Positions 1 to 11,490 of a stretch of 64,000 bases of DNA are shown here, piece by piece (the stretch's first letter is position 1; every line of letters begins with the position of its first letter). The notes under the pieces were generated by a model, which saw only the letters and a list, made by a program, of their open reading frames with translations, searched no databases and was not told where the DNA came from. The position numbers and the translations under genes are program-made. This DNA comes from Megachile rotundata (taxonomy: Eukaryota; Arthropoda; Insecta; Hymenoptera; Megachilidae), in contig NC_134983.1 in NCBI RefSeq assembly GCF_050947335.1, positions 9,300,001 through 9,364,000 of the forward strand, in the 5' to 3' direction.

Positions 1-660
1 GTGCAAAATCGTTCATTACAGGTAACTCTTGAAGTATGTACCGATTCTAGAGATAACAGTTCCGCGTAACTCTAGTAGTAGTATCCGAAGATATTATCTT
101 CCGCGCAAGTTCTCGTAGAATTCCTATCCACGGAATTACATCGATGGAATCACATTCGAGAGTTACTCGACCGATTCGACGACGCATCGATCCCTCGCTG
201 TAACATGCCCCGTTGCTCGAACACGGTGAAAGGCGTTGCACGGGTTTGTAGCCTTTCAACGCCCTCGCCGAGTGTACCTTTAGCGAAGGTATGCGCGAAT
301 TACGTTCCAAGCGATTGTTTGTCACTCGAACGGTCACAATGTTCTTTTGTGAAATTCGGCGACTCGATTTATAGTGTCCCTTTTTTCGTATCCGGTTAAG
401 GAGGCGCTTCGTTTGATCGTTAAAATTAAGAGCGGATAATTCGGTGTTTCTTGGTCGAAAGAAGGATGTTTTATGCGGGCAAGTAATGTATGTCATTTGA
501 TAAGTATCAACGGCAATTATCTTAAAACTTTCTTAATGATGTTCATTTATCATCCGTGTGTAAGTATCTCGCGTTTTTATAAAGTGGTTTCTTTGTCATT
601 AATAAATTGGTACACTGGTTGTTGTATAAGAATGAGGCTGATTAAATAATATCTGGGTTA
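1..660. other. Unassigned GC-richer segment
   Basis: Positions 47-496 read open on the minus strand for 149 codons from a true ATG, and a shorter frame overlaps on the plus strand. Neither shows a recognisable domain, signal peptide or compositional bias expected of a protein. The patch is less AT-rich than its surroundings, so long open frames on both strands are expected by chance. A GTAAGT at 562 has only AT-rich, non-coding-looking sequence upstream. Confidence 0.4.
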
Positions 661-880
661 CAATTAGAACTTTAAAGGAATATCCTACCAGGCAATAATT
701 CTCAAATCTCTAATTTTAAATTCCAAATGACTAGGTTCATAAATCCCTAGACTCACTAAACTGAAATCGCCAAATTCCCAAATTCCTAAATTCCTAAATT
801 CCTAAATTCCTAAATTCCTAAATTCCTAAATTCCTAAATTCCTAAATTCCTAAATCCCCAATCTCTCAAAAACTTTTCTA
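661..880. repeat. Degenerate AAATTCC array, C-rich on + strand
   Basis: Short words of the type AAATTCC, AAATCCC and CTAAATTC follow each other at about 8-bp spacing. The centre is the perfect octamer run at 780-851. It is one of many blocks of the same family in this window. Confidence 0.85.
780..851. repeat. Perfect 8-bp tandem repeat, 9 copies
   Basis: The unit AAATTCCT is repeated nine times without a mismatch or indel, and a tenth unit decays to AAATCCCC. This is the purest instance in the window of the octamer that underlies the degenerate arrays elsewhere. Its purity suggests recent expansion by replication slippage. Confidence 0.97.
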
Positions 881-1784
881 AAAATCTAACATTCGAAAGT
901 TGGATGAAAATATTTGGCAATTTAATAACCGCTGACCTAGATCACCACAACCCCATGGACCCAGTTAACCGTTTTCAAGCTTAAACTTCACTCTCCGCTG
1001 GCGACGTAATTCCCGTTAAATGGCTCACTAGTTTCTCTATTAGAATCAAGATCATAGTTTCATTAAGGTAATCTATCAAACACCAAAGACCATCGAGACC
1101 GTTACGAAAGGTAACCTCCAAACGCCCGACCGCTGAGATCAGCCGAGAAAGGGTTGAGCCACCTCCGTAGCTAGCGAAGGACACGTTTGTATTCGCGATA
1201 CGTCACGTCGAAACCTAACCCGTTATACGAACGCGACGTCTGACGAGTCATCGGGTTCGAAAGCGACTTCGTTGATCACTTTTGTGATTCCTTGACTGAA
1301 TCGTGCGAACAAGGCTACTCCGCCCTGGTTGTCTGCACTTTCACGAACGGTTGTATTATTATTAGTGACCGGTTACACAGCGGATAACACGCGAATTTCC
1401 TTTCTAATTCGACACCTTGAGCAACGCCTCTCGAGGGGGCCTCCCACGAAAAAGAGAAAGACAAACCGAGAATCGTTATATGATTTAACGAGTGCGTAGA
1501 GAGAACACACCGAGTATGCTCGCCAGGTGTTCAGAGGTAATTTCTGATTCCGTTACACGAACGTCGTGCATCTTGTTTTTCCTTATAAATTATAGGAAAC
1601 TCGTCTATTAGTCGTCCGCATCGTTTTGTTGGATACGCCCATTCCACTTTTCTAACCGTGATGGACAACCGCATTTGTGAGGGTGTGGTGCACTTGTGCC
1701 GACTCATGGGATTAGACTGAAACGTTTGTGTTGATAATGAGAGATATTGATACTCGGATATTAATAACTTTCTAACATTCTAGG
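881..1784. other. Unassigned mixed-composition segment
   Basis: The stretch holds no ORF above 67 codons and no recognisable RNA gene. It is moderately GC-rich around 1130-1700, with many CpG steps. Nothing else can be supported. Confidence 0.4.
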
Positions 1785-1785
1785 T

Positions 1786-1972
1786 CAAGTGTCATTGCAA
1801 GAAATTGTTGACTTTCGAACCCTCGAATTTAGAAATTTGCAGATTGTAGATTGCACAAATAGTGTTAAGACTTCAAACACTCTTAAATTTGTTCACTCTT
1901 GAATTTATTAATTTTTAATTTCATATTTATAGAGATTAACAAGTGACATTGCAAGGATTTGTTGACTTTCGA
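1786..1972. repeat. Two 33-bp direct repeats, 154 bp apart
   Basis: A 33-bp sequence containing TTGTTGACTTTCGA occurs at 1786-1818 and again at 1940-1972 with about three mismatches. The sequence between is AT-rich, with loose TTAAATTT words. It is probably a two-copy tandem duplication with a 154-bp period. Confidence 0.75.
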
Positions 1973-1974
1973 TT

Positions 1975-2395
1975 GCCATGTCTACAAATTCTTAAATTCT
2001 CAAATTTTCAGATCCCCAAATTTGTAATCTCCCCAATTTTCAAACAGTCAAATTACTAAGTTTCAGGTCCTCGAATCACCAACTACCAAATACCGAATCC
2101 TGAAATCCCAAATTTTCAGACATGAAGCTCTCAACTCCCCTAATTCTTAAATACTAAAATTATCAAGCTTCCAAATTCCAGATCTCAAGATCTCAACTTC
2201 ACCAATACTCAAGTACCCAAATTACCAAGTCTCCAAATCCTAAAACTCCCAAATAATGAAACCCCAAATTCTCAAATTCTTACAAACGTCAACAATCTCA
2301 AATTTTTAAATTCTCAAATTCCCAATATCTCAAATCCACAAATACTCAATTTCCCACATCTCAAATCAACAAACCCCAAAATTCTTCCACCTTTG
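1975..2395. repeat. Degenerate AAATTCC array, C-rich on + strand
   Basis: Runs of TCTCAAATTC, CCCAAATT and related words recur every 8-10 bases. No higher-order period is apparent. Confidence 0.8.
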
Positions 2396-3329
2396 CCCCA
2401 CAATAACTCGTGTTATCCGTAAGATGAATGCTCATCGCCGTCTTGATCTACTTATTCCACAATGACGAACCACAGCCGCGCAGAACGTACGAAAAGAAAA
2501 TCGATCTCCATTAGATTCATGGTAGGAGGTCGATCAATCAATAATCGACCGCTTTTTTTCATGGATCGCTTAAACGAGCGTCGATTGTTCGCAACTTTCA
2601 CCCTCCGCACAGGTTCCACCGGCGAAATTGTCTTCAGGCTAAACGAATAGACACGTATTTTTGCTCGATCGTTGCAACCGAACGGATATTACGAAACCGA
2701 TACCAATGGCTCGACTAAGTGGTGACAGGAAATTGAAAATCGTCGGAATGCAGTTCTTCGTGCTACAACGTGTTTCTACAACTCTTCAGCATCCGAACAT
2801 TTTTCCTTTATTAGGGGAAGAGCCTTAACTAACTTGCAAATTATGTTTTTTTTTAGAACTTTTTTTTAAGGAAACTTAAACTTGATAGCACCTTTTCAAA
2901 CTTTTAATATATTTTCTAAAATGCGGGCAGCATAAATTGAAAGATATTCATGCTGGCTCGTAAATGTAGAATAAATACAGTCCCCTCTGTATGAATCTAT
3001 ATGTTCAACAATATTATTCATTTAAATTATCATTGCTGCAAATAGTACTACTACAAACAGTTTACAAATTTTTTTTACTGAAATGCAATTTTTTCTTGGG
3101 TAAACATATTGTACTTAATTTTGCACTGTGTTTAGTTAGATAAGTTCTATAACATAATTTAGTGAAGACACTGAAACAACCTTCATATAGTCAGGTTAAC
3201 GCAGTAGGTGTTATGGTTGCACGTCGATAAATAACGTCGATGAATCAACTGTCAAGAACCGCCATCGTAAATCTTCATTGCAAGAATGCACAGAACAATG
3301 TATACTTCAGAAGGTTTTATTAAACCATT
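2396..3329. other. Unassigned segment
   Basis: Positions 2400-2800 are GC-richer and carry one 62-codon ATG frame without recognisable features. From 2820 on the sequence is AT-rich with poly-T runs. No gene signature was found. Confidence 0.4.
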
Positions 3330-3870
3330 TTTATAAAAAGAAATCGCTGAAGTAACATATCATTTGCATATTACTTAAGAGTTTTAAATGAAAACTCCTC
3401 TTTTAATAAAGAAGAAAATGTTTCAGCATTTTAACAGCATTTTAATAATTTTCAGCCTGTGATTTTCAATTAAATATTTTTATCAAACCGACCTTGTAAT
3501 AAAGATCTTGAAAGAACATAATTTGCAAGTTACTTATGGTGTCCTCCATTAATAAAAAAAAAAATGTGAAATAGACGGTTGTAGAAAAATGTGTCTCATG
3601 AAGAGCTGTATTTTAACAATTTTTAATTAAAAGACTTCGTATAATAATTTCGGTCACAAAAAAATTACTGAAGTAACATATTCGCAAGTTAAGAAATAGA
3701 AGAATCCCAGAAAACTCCCTGAAGACTCTCCCTAATAAAGAAAAAATGCTTCAAAATTGACGAGTTGCAGAAAAATGAAATGAGTACTTCAACTATTTGT
3801 AATTAAAATTACCTGACCGTTTCTATAAAAAGAATTATTAAAAGAACATATTATTATTTAACATATAACT
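3330..3870. repeat. AT-rich tandem repeat, period about 160 bp, 4 copies
   Basis: The word GAAGTAACATA or a close variant recurs at 3349, 3510, 3670 and 3840, followed in the first three copies by a TTTGCA/TCGCAAGTTA-type stretch. Each copy also contains AATAAAGAA-like and AATTAAAA-like words at matching positions. Copies are diverged by roughly a quarter to a third, so the array is old. Confidence 0.75.
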
Positions 3871-4340
3871 CCTAAGTGTTCCGCCATTGTCAAGCGTGTT
3901 CGAACGTTTCACGATCATCGGGAACGGATCGTGCTCGAAAGCAGCTGCAACTCGAAACTGTTGCACAATCGAAACTCGACGCATTATTTAAAACATGTCC
4001 CTGTGCTTGTCTTTGGGGCGACGGTGCCGCGCCTCGATTAGTTCGCAGATTAGAAACGCGATACCATTCAACTGCACGATTTACCTAACGGATCGATTTG
4101 CTCGAAACACCCGTGAAGTAGACTAACTCTGTTTACCTTCGTTTTCCACTATTTTCGAGCGAACTTTCGTCGAACCGATATCTCGCGGTGTTATTGCGAA
4201 TTCGTTAGGTTACATGTTTAATACCATGAAATCTTGATTTTGTGACTTCCTTGCGGGCAATTAACGTTGTTACTGTCTGCTCTGGATTTCTCGCTACATC
4301 GAATGAATTTATGGAAATCCGAAGTCTGAATACCGTTTCT
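3871..4340. other. Unassigned GC-richer patch
   Basis: The patch holds a 70-codon plus-strand frame with many Cys and Arg but no recognisable domain and no clear splice sites. It may be regulatory; this cannot be supported from sequence alone. Confidence 0.3.
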
Positions 4341-5160
4341 AACGCTGCTGCTTGTGTTTTATGCTTTTTAGTTAATTGTGGATATTTGCTCTGGAATGTA
4401 CCGATTCGAATTGGTTAATTGGGAGATTCAGGAAGATAAAGTAATATACCGCTAAGAAAATGGCCGGAGATGTAGGTTATTTTTTTTTGAAAAAGTTTAT
4501 AAACTACTAGAACCTAAATAATTTTACTCCACATGTCTCACAATTTGATTGCGAACATATTTATTTTTAATATAAAGCATATAAATAGTATTACATATGA
4601 AGGTGTGATACATACGAAGGTATACATATGATTACTATTAAATTATGCGAAATGTGTTTAAAGAAATAAATTATTTATGGAAAAATATTTATTCTTATGT
4701 CTTTATTTTGTATTTAAACCTGGGATTAAAAGATGAAGTTGAAAAATTTATAATCTATAGTAGTCTTGTTCTTAAATTTGTTACAGTGTGTTTGATCACA
4801 AATGTCAGATTTCATTATGGCAATCAACGAATTGAAGATAAAGCCTTGAGTGATTAAGTCATGTTAAGCACAGGATAAGTGAAGTGTTCGAATTGTAAAC
4901 CTTGACCTATTTCGATCTAACAAGATACAAATACAGTTTCGTATAATTGCGACAGTTACGAAAAGAATTAGTTCAGAGTTTCATGTATCACAGCATGAGA
5001 TTATGAGTCATGTTATAGCTAAATCTGTATCATCTGTTTTATTATCAACAAAAAATATTCATGTAGACTAAATTTGGATCAAAATGGGAGTGAGACAAAA
5101 TTACAGACGAACAGTGATTTTAACGAGTAACAAATAACTAGAGTTACTTTATTTCTTCCG
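4341..5160. other. Unassigned AT-rich segment
   Basis: A 70-codon ATG frame at 4645-4857 is hydrophobic near its start, but it has the composition of AT-rich noncoding DNA. No RNA gene or repeat is evident. Confidence 0.4.
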
Positions 5161-5540
5161 CGAGTATAGCAAGACAGACAGACTTGCGTATAAATATACA
5201 CATGTTCCCGATACACTGGAAAGGGAAAAATCGAGGAGTGGTAAAGGGGGTGACTTTCCCCAAATTGGGAATTCTCACTTTCCCCTGCCAGTGGTCATCC
5301 GGCCCAAACCGTTGCACAATGACCCATCCGGCACTCGACTTCCTACAAATTACCGTAACAGTAATAAACCCAAGGATCGCCTCGATTTTTCAAACTACAT
5401 GTGGAACCGAAAAAATTCAGCTACGCCAATCTCGGGCTCAATATGCAAGCCGGGTAAAAATGGACAAGTAATGGTTCGCTGGTCTTTTACTGCTGTTATG
5501 GTAAACCTTCAATATCCCGAAACTCTCTTAAATCTATAAT
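5161..5540 (+). other. GC-richer patch with TATA-like motif and two overlapping frames
   Basis: A TATAAATA lies at 5189-5196. Two frames overlap on the plus strand, one with its first ATG at 5202 that runs to 5471 and one at 5291-5539. Neither has a recognised domain. The TATA box would place transcription start near 5220, after the first ATG, so the parts do not form a coherent gene model. Confidence 0.2.
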
Positions 5541-6440
5541 AACGTCTAGAACAATAATACTTAATAAATCTTTGATATCCTACAGTATCCTTTCATATTC
5601 TTCCCAGTCTAGGTCCTCCAAATACCTCCCGAAAACCACAGAGAAAAGTATTTAAATTAAAAAGGTTCACTATACCTAACGAGATGAAAGCTAATATGTA
5701 ATTAAATTTGAAAGCAAATTTACATTATCAGTTACAAGCCGTACATGATCCGCAATTAGTTTAATACTAATTTACATTATTTAGCAGAGTTGCCCGAGCA
5801 GAACATATAACAAGCATTTATTACGAACACAATTAATAGACTTTTCAATCAAAGTTTTCTAATCTTGACACCTCCCATTATTATAACAGTATTACCAGAC
5901 TTTCTTTAAGTTATCTGATTAAAATAGTGACGCCATGACAGTAAATTTACCGTAATACGAAATGTATATCATTATGAGTATTATAGATAAGTTAATTTTC
6001 CTCGTTCCTTAATCGATAAAGAAAATGGCGTTCGAAAGATAATCCTTTTACTTCGTCTCACAGATCAGAAGTGAAACCTTGATCAAGACATTTATTTTTT
6101 CTATTCCGTTTTTCATCGTTTTGCAAAACTTGTAATGGATTTAAATAGCCGAGCTAGGAATTTACAATCGTTCGTTAAACATTTTTTCTCGTCGCGATGT
6201 CGACGTTTTATGCTTCATCAACTGTTCACTTTCAAGGCGACGTCGTTTTTCGTTTTCTCCGGATTACCAGCAAATTTTTACGCGATTCTATTATGGAAAC
6301 AATTTCGTAAAAATATGTGCGCGTTCCTTTCTCGTTACTCTACTTTCAGCTACTACGAACTTCGCACGAGTAATTTCTTGTTTTTATTGCATCACACAAT
6401 GCGTTAAAGCTCTCGTTTGCAATTTCTCTTTCGCTAACTC
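5541..6440. other. Unassigned AT-rich segment
   Basis: A 90-codon frame at 6135-6407 begins with a true ATG and is rich in Phe, Ser and Arg. It has no recognisable domain or splice context. Nothing else stands out. Confidence 0.35.
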
Positions 6441-6960
6441 GAAGTATTAGGTGGAAAAATTACAAATTTCAAATGGAAAATTTCAAATTTTTTTTCTGAA
6501 GTAGCTTGACACTTTCGGATTTTGAAGCTAATGGAATTTTTAGGGGTTGGAATTTTAGGATTGTGGAAATTTGGGATTTTTGAACTTTCAATTCTTGGGA
6601 CTTTGGAATTTTTACATTTTTGGAGTTTTTGACTGAATTGGAATTTTGTGAATTTCGAACTCTTTAATTTTGCAATTTTTAAGCTTTGGAACTCTCAGTC
6701 TTGGAAATTTGGAATTTTTGGACTTTGAAAGTTTTGACTCTTGAAATTTTGAAATATTGGAGTGGTTTGGAACTTCAAATTTTGAAACTTTGGAATTCTA
6801 ATACTTTGAAATTCTTTATTTTAAAATTGTGAAATTTTTAAATATAGAAACGTTGAAAACATAAGATTGTGAAATTTTTAAAAATAGAAATATTGAAATA
6901 GAACGTTAAAACTTTGAAGTGTCGAAACTTGTGAACAATTGTAAACTTGTAAAAAAAAAT
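6441..6960. repeat. Degenerate GGAATTTT array, G-rich on + strand
   Basis: Words such as TTTGGAATTTTTG, TTGGAATTTTGA and TTTGAAACTTTGG recur at about 8-9 bp. This is the same family as the block at 661-880 but inverted. Confidence 0.85.
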
Positions 6961-7660
6961 ACATCTTTTATATTTGACTCTATAATCCTAGTACTGTAAA
7001 CTATCCAATTGCACAGAATTTATAAACCACTGATCCAAGCTACTAAAAGACCGACACCCGTAAAGATATTTAATATATCGATGAAAGTTGTATACATAAA
7101 ACATGCGTTAAGTGTTGCTATTAAGAAAACCATGTATGTTTCAATAGTCCATATATCTGATTCGATCTTTCAACGCATCGTAGCATGTTTCAATAGACAG
7201 CAACAAGTCGCTGTCCATTTTCTAATGTTACACATACATTACTTTTTTAGTGCAAATCTAATTGACGAACTTCAAATTTTGATTGATGATCTTCAAATTA
7301 ATTCATCGTTAGTTTTTCAACGAATAAAAGTATCCTCACGAAGAAAATTTATGATACGAATATGTTCTGCGATCTTTATCGCTGACACGCAATACGAACT
7401 ACATCATTATTGAAAATACGAATTGCTTTAGAAATAATTTTCAGACGATTCGCTTCGTTGATCGGCAACATTTTATAACACTGTTTATATTGAAATTCAG
7501 AGGTTCAATGATTTTACGACTTTAATTTTATCCGAATTCGCAAATGGAATATGTCGAAAATACATGGATTCTGATAGGTTTTTTACTTTTACTCTTCCTG
7601 TAGAATCGCCCTTGAGAAGCAACCCTTACAGTACAATTTATATCAGTCAAAACTATTCAT
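6961..7660. other. Unassigned segment with a 111-codon ATG frame
   Basis: From the ATG at 7081 a plus-strand frame runs to 7413. It holds mixed hydrophobic and basic stretches, including an Ile/Leu/Asp-rich segment near codons 65-75. No conserved motif or reliable membrane topology was recognised. About one frame of this length is expected by chance in 64 kb of this composition, so it is not called a gene. Confidence 0.2.
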
Positions 7661-7682
7661 AGCTATGTGGTTTCGCTCACGG

Positions 7683-7696
7683 CCACTAGACGGCGC
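7683..7696 (+). promoter_or_regulatory. CTCF-like motif 1
   Basis: The 14 bases CCACTAGACGGCGC match the animal CTCF core CCASYAGRKGGCGC at all positions but one (C instead of G/T at position 9). CTCF is an 11-zinc-finger insulator protein conserved in insects. The site lies in an isolated GC-richer patch (7665-7860) in AT-rich DNA. Binding is inferred from the motif only. Confidence 0.45.
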
Positions 7697-7795
7697 ATAA
7701 GACCTGACTTTCTCGCTAGTACTCAACTTCCTATTCGTACAAATATGTAGTTCCTGTCTATCCCTTCTATACATCCCCGCGTCTAAGACAAGAGT

Positions 7796-7809
7796 CCACT
7801 AGCAGGCGG
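7796..7809 (+). promoter_or_regulatory. CTCF-like motif 2, weaker
   Basis: CCACTAGCAGGCGG has the CCACTAG and GGC halves of the CTCF core but mismatches at the two middle positions and near the 3' end. It has the same orientation as the better match 113 bp upstream. Confidence 0.3.
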
Positions 7810-7869
7810 ACGAAACGTTCTCTCCCTCTCCTTCATTTTTCCTAGTCCTTTCATTAGCTAGCCAAACCG

Positions 7870-8845
7870 CCAAAGCTATAATATTAAAACTAACAAGGAA
7901 AATGTATTTTATATTCAGCGATCGTTTTCTATACAAATTATAAGTGGACCTAAATTTCCAGGTGGGGAGTATTAACGATTTGAGTGAGATTTATCACATT
8001 TGAGCTGTGAATGCGTCACAGTGATTTAACCGTTGAACATCAATAATTTTAGGATGATCAACCTAACCTCATTACTTATCAAATTATATAACAAAGTATG
8101 TACACATTTTATTTCCTCATCCAGTTAATTTCGTTATGGTGTTAGCACACAAGAAATTCAAAAAGTTTCCATTTTTTACGATTCTCCCTATTTCATAAAC
8201 ACATAGGTATGTTTATCACGTTCCTGATATTAACACTAACCATACCGGTTAATAAGTAAATAAAGCATACATTAATTCTTTATCTCGATCAACGCGAATT
8301 TTAGTGAAAGCATCTTGACAAATCCCGTAATTTAAAAAAGGAAACTTGCAGAGGTAAAAAACCGGTTTTAGGATGAAACACTTGGAAAAATGAATTAAAC
8401 GAAAACACGAGATCGTAAATTTCATAGAGTTTTACTCCTGCAGCGTGTTCTATCTAAAATTATTCAGTTCAAATTACTTTTACAAACGAGATATCTCGCT
8501 AATTAATTTTGATACATTCACTGGGGTTCTTGCATTAGCTGGATAAATTATATTCTTTTTATTTATAAAGGCTAGAGGTAGACAAATATTTTGAAAGCAA
8601 AAGTTGAATAGCATGAGGCTATCTTCCTACTGTTATACTATGTTGAATAAATAACTCGAGTATTTAATATTCTTTACGTAATTTCAAGTAACATTATATA
8701 ATTTTTGTTATTGCAATCTTTCATGCTTTTGTATACAATGTTGTATTTTTATATTAAGACGTGTTAGGGTCACAAAGAAACAGTAATTTTTTAGATATTA
8801 CAGTATATTGGATATTTTTGGAATTAACAATGACAAAGCCATCAC
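7870..8845. other. Unassigned AT-rich segment
   Basis: No open frame above 60 codons, no RNA gene and no tandem structure could be recognised here. Confidence 0.45.
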
Positions 8846-8856
8846 ATGTTCACACG

Positions 8857-9504
8857 TTTATTTGAAATTACACAGCTTGTAAATTTATTTAAAGTTACAC
8901 AGCTTATAAATTTATTTCAAATTATACAGCTTCCACATTTATTTGAAATTCCACAGTTTGTAAATTTATTTGAAATTATACAGCTATCAAATTTATTTGA
9001 AGTTACACAGCTTGTAAATTTATTTGAAATTTCACAGCTTGTAAATTTATTTGAAATTACACACTTTATAAATTTATTTGAAATTACACACTTTGTAAAT
9101 TTATTTGAAATTCCACAGTTTGTAAATTTATTTGGAATTATACAGCTTATAAATTTATTTGAAATTATACAGCTTTCAAATTGATCTGAAGTTACACAAC
9201 TTGTAAATGTATTTGAAATTCCACAGCCTGTAAATTTATTTGAAATTACACACTTTGTAAATTTATTTGAAATTCCACAGTTTGTAAATTTATTTGAAAT
9301 TATACAGCTTTCAAATTTATTTGAAGTTACACAGCTTGTAAATGTATTTGAAATTACACACTTTGTAAATTTATTTGAAGTTACACAGCTTGTAAATTTA
9401 TTTGAAATTATACAGCTTTCAAATTGATCTGAAGTTACACAGCTTGTAAATGTATTTGAAATTCCACAGCTTGTAAATTTATTTAAAATTACACACCTTG
9501 TAAA
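8857..9504. repeat. 27-bp minisatellite, 24 units without indels
   Basis: Twenty-four consecutive 27-bp units of the type TTTATTTGAAATTACACAGC plus TTGTAAA fill exactly 648 bp. Variants alternate between ACACAGCTTG, CCACAGTTTG, ACACACTTTG and TATACAGCTTTC forms, and some variant pairs recur in order, hinting at block duplication. Because 27 is a multiple of three, the first half reads open as a 9-residue LFEITQLVN-like repeat until an in-frame TGA at 9184. The frame is a by-product of the period and not a protein. Confidence 0.97.
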
Positions 9505-10329
9505 TGTATTTCTTAAGAAGCTTTTCTTAAAATCACCTATTGAATTTTACAGAGATAATCAGAAAAAATTAAACTGTAAAATTAATGTGTATTCGATTAT
9601 GTTTTATCACCCATTCTTATTTCATTCATAATTCCATGCATTACAGTGTAATGAGTACACAGTTATCGCCCCGCTGAGAACGATTGAATAATGAACTTTA
9701 TCCGAAGGACTACGATAACAAATCTCTTGCGCAAGAGAGATTATAGTCTACGAACCTTTAAACTCGTAACTTGTTCGATGCAAGGAAACTCGTGTAACGT
9801 CACGCACATTTCTTTTATCACAACCGTCCACGCCTTAGAGAGTATAATTAACTGCGCGTTTATTCTGCATAAATTCGAATGTACACGCTGAAACCAAATC
9901 CTAATTAGACGAAACGCGATGCTCCGTAAAATATTTTGCTCCGCTGACAGCGCTGTTACGGCTAGCATGTTTCTCGTTCCAACAAAAAGTTATTGTTTTT
10001 CAATACGGGATACCTGTTCGAGATGCAGCGGCGGAAATAATGAACTGCAGCTTGCGCAGAATCTAATTTAACCTAAGATTGGTATCGTTTTTATGAGCAT
10101 GAATAACACGCTGTTACAAATAATTGTAAATTACTTAATTAATTATTAGTATAATTAATAGAAATACGAGTAGGACCTTGTTCTGCGTTAAATGCAGGGA
10201 TCATGAAATATTAATTGGCTAATGGAGGAATTTTGTTAGAAAATCAATTATGGGATTGGAATAATGACAAGTAGAATGCAGTTAACAAGGTTATATGAGA
10301 TTTCATGTTCTTAAATCAATAAATCAAAA
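9505..10329. other. Unassigned segment
   Basis: The patch at 9670-10060 is GC-richer and open in short frames on both strands. It includes a 16-bp palindrome around TTGCGCAA near 9723-9738. No gene is recognised. Confidence 0.4.
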
Positions 10330-10600
10330 TTTTTTAGTTTCAAACTAAAGCCTCGAAGTCCAACAATTACAAAAAGTTTCAAACACTTCAAACTCAATTT
10401 AAAAATTGTAGAAGTTTTCTAATCACGAAATCCTAAAATTTCGTAAATGAAAAATCTGAAACTCGAAAAATCAGAAAATCTGAAACTCGAAAAATAAAAA
10501 AATCTAAACCCCAAAAGATCATAAAATCTAAAACTCGAAAGATCAGAAAATCTAGCTAATCAAAGAATCCCAAAAAGAAAAAGCTAACCTAAATATCTTG
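10330..10600. repeat. A-rich array with a 24-bp period core
   Basis: At 10451-10546 four units of exactly 24 bp, each starting AAAATCTRAAAC and containing CGAAA, follow one another, with a fifth partial copy. The 24-bp period is three octamers. Flanking sequence is a looser form of the same words. Confidence 0.9.
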
Positions 10601-10969
10601 CCGAAGATCAGATTCGCAGATATAGATATCGACACAATAATTTCGAGCGTTTATCATTTGATCTGGTCAATTAGAATCAAACGAGAATATGCAAAAGTGA
10701 AAGCGTCGGCAATTTCTTGCTGTGTGTTTACACGCTCGAAATGTAACGAGAGGGAAATTCGAAACATAAAGAGTACGAGCGAAACATGCGTATAATATAG
10801 GTAGCGAGGGGTCGTGTAGACGAGTTGATTCGTCGAGATTCCGTATCGTGATCGGTGTCCAGGAAGGGAACCGAAGGCTGCGAGTACGTATAACGAGCAG
10901 TGAGTAACGGCAAGTTAATTGATGTACGAGCTAAAACGTCCGAGGCAGATATACACGCGACCAACCGTT
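10601..10969. other. Unassigned GC-richer segment upstream of a candidate first exon
   Basis: It holds short frames on both strands. From about 10800 CpG steps become frequent, and GTGAGT occurs at 10899. It may be promoter sequence for the exon-like segment that follows. Confidence 0.3.
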
Positions 10970-11046
10970 CAGTGTACAGTCAACGGCAAATATGTCTCCT
11001 CTGCAAAGGGGATATCCACGGATGTGGACATGCAATTGAAGAGCAA
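10970..11046 (+). other. Candidate non-coding first exon
   Basis: TTCAGTG at about 10968-10974 resembles the arthropod initiator (TCAGT). About 75 bp downstream AGCAA is followed by GTAAGACG, a good splice donor. The ATG inside opens only about 15 codons before TGA, so this would be 5' untranslated sequence. It could feed the exon at 20.8 kb or be spurious. Confidence 0.2.
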
Positions 11047-11084
11047 GTAAGACGAGTGGATACTTGCTAAGAGATTCTCGGTTT

Positions 11085-11490
11085 GGGATTTTTTGAGATC
11101 TCGATAATTTTGCAACGAGTTAAACTTTTGGGGATGCAGGGATTTGGGGATTTTAGTAATTTGGAGAATTAGGTGCTTTATAATTTAGAAATTTTAGAAT
11201 ACAACAATTTGGGGATTTAAGGATTTGTGGTCATTTGGTAGGGATTTGGTAGTATAAAAATTTTAATATCTAAGTACTTGAGGGCAGGAATGAGGGTAGA
11301 AATTTGAAGACGCAGAAGTTTTGTGATTTTAGTATTTGGACATGAGAAATTTGATGGTTTTGAAATTTGGAGATATACAAGTTTGAAGATATACAAGAGG
11401 ACTTGGTGATTTGGAGACATTGGAATTAATTTAGAGATTTGATAGTGGAAAAATGCGGGAACTTCGAAATTTAATGATACAAAAATATGG
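11085..11490. repeat. Degenerate GGGATTTAG array, G-rich on + strand
   Basis: Words such as GGGGATTTAAG, TTTGGAGATAT and GAAATTTGATGG recur at about 8-9 bp. It belongs to the same family as the other AAATTCC-type blocks, in inverted orientation. Confidence 0.8.

Noticed and set aside
47..496. 149-codon minus-strand frame from a true ATG
   Set aside because: The patch is GC-richer, a plus-strand frame overlaps, and there is no recognisable domain or splice context. A chance frame is the simpler reading.
780..851. Telomeric repeat
   Set aside because: The unit AAATTCCT is not the arthropod TTAGG repeat or a known variant, and the block is short and internal.
5267..5276. NF-kB/Relish-like site GGGAATTCTC
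   Set aside because: It fits GGGRAYYYYY, but several such matches are expected by chance in 64 kb.
7081..7413. Chemoreceptor-like fragment
   Set aside because: Some Ile/Leu/Phe-rich segments suggested it, but there is no receptor signature, and about one frame of this length is expected by chance in the window.
8846..9184. Leucine-rich repeat-like protein (9-residue units)
   Set aside because: The reading is created by the 27-bp DNA period, its first codon is not in a start context, and the array continues past a stop codon unchanged.
8857..9504. CRISPR-like array
   Set aside because: Units are contiguous with no unique spacers, and the host is eukaryotic.
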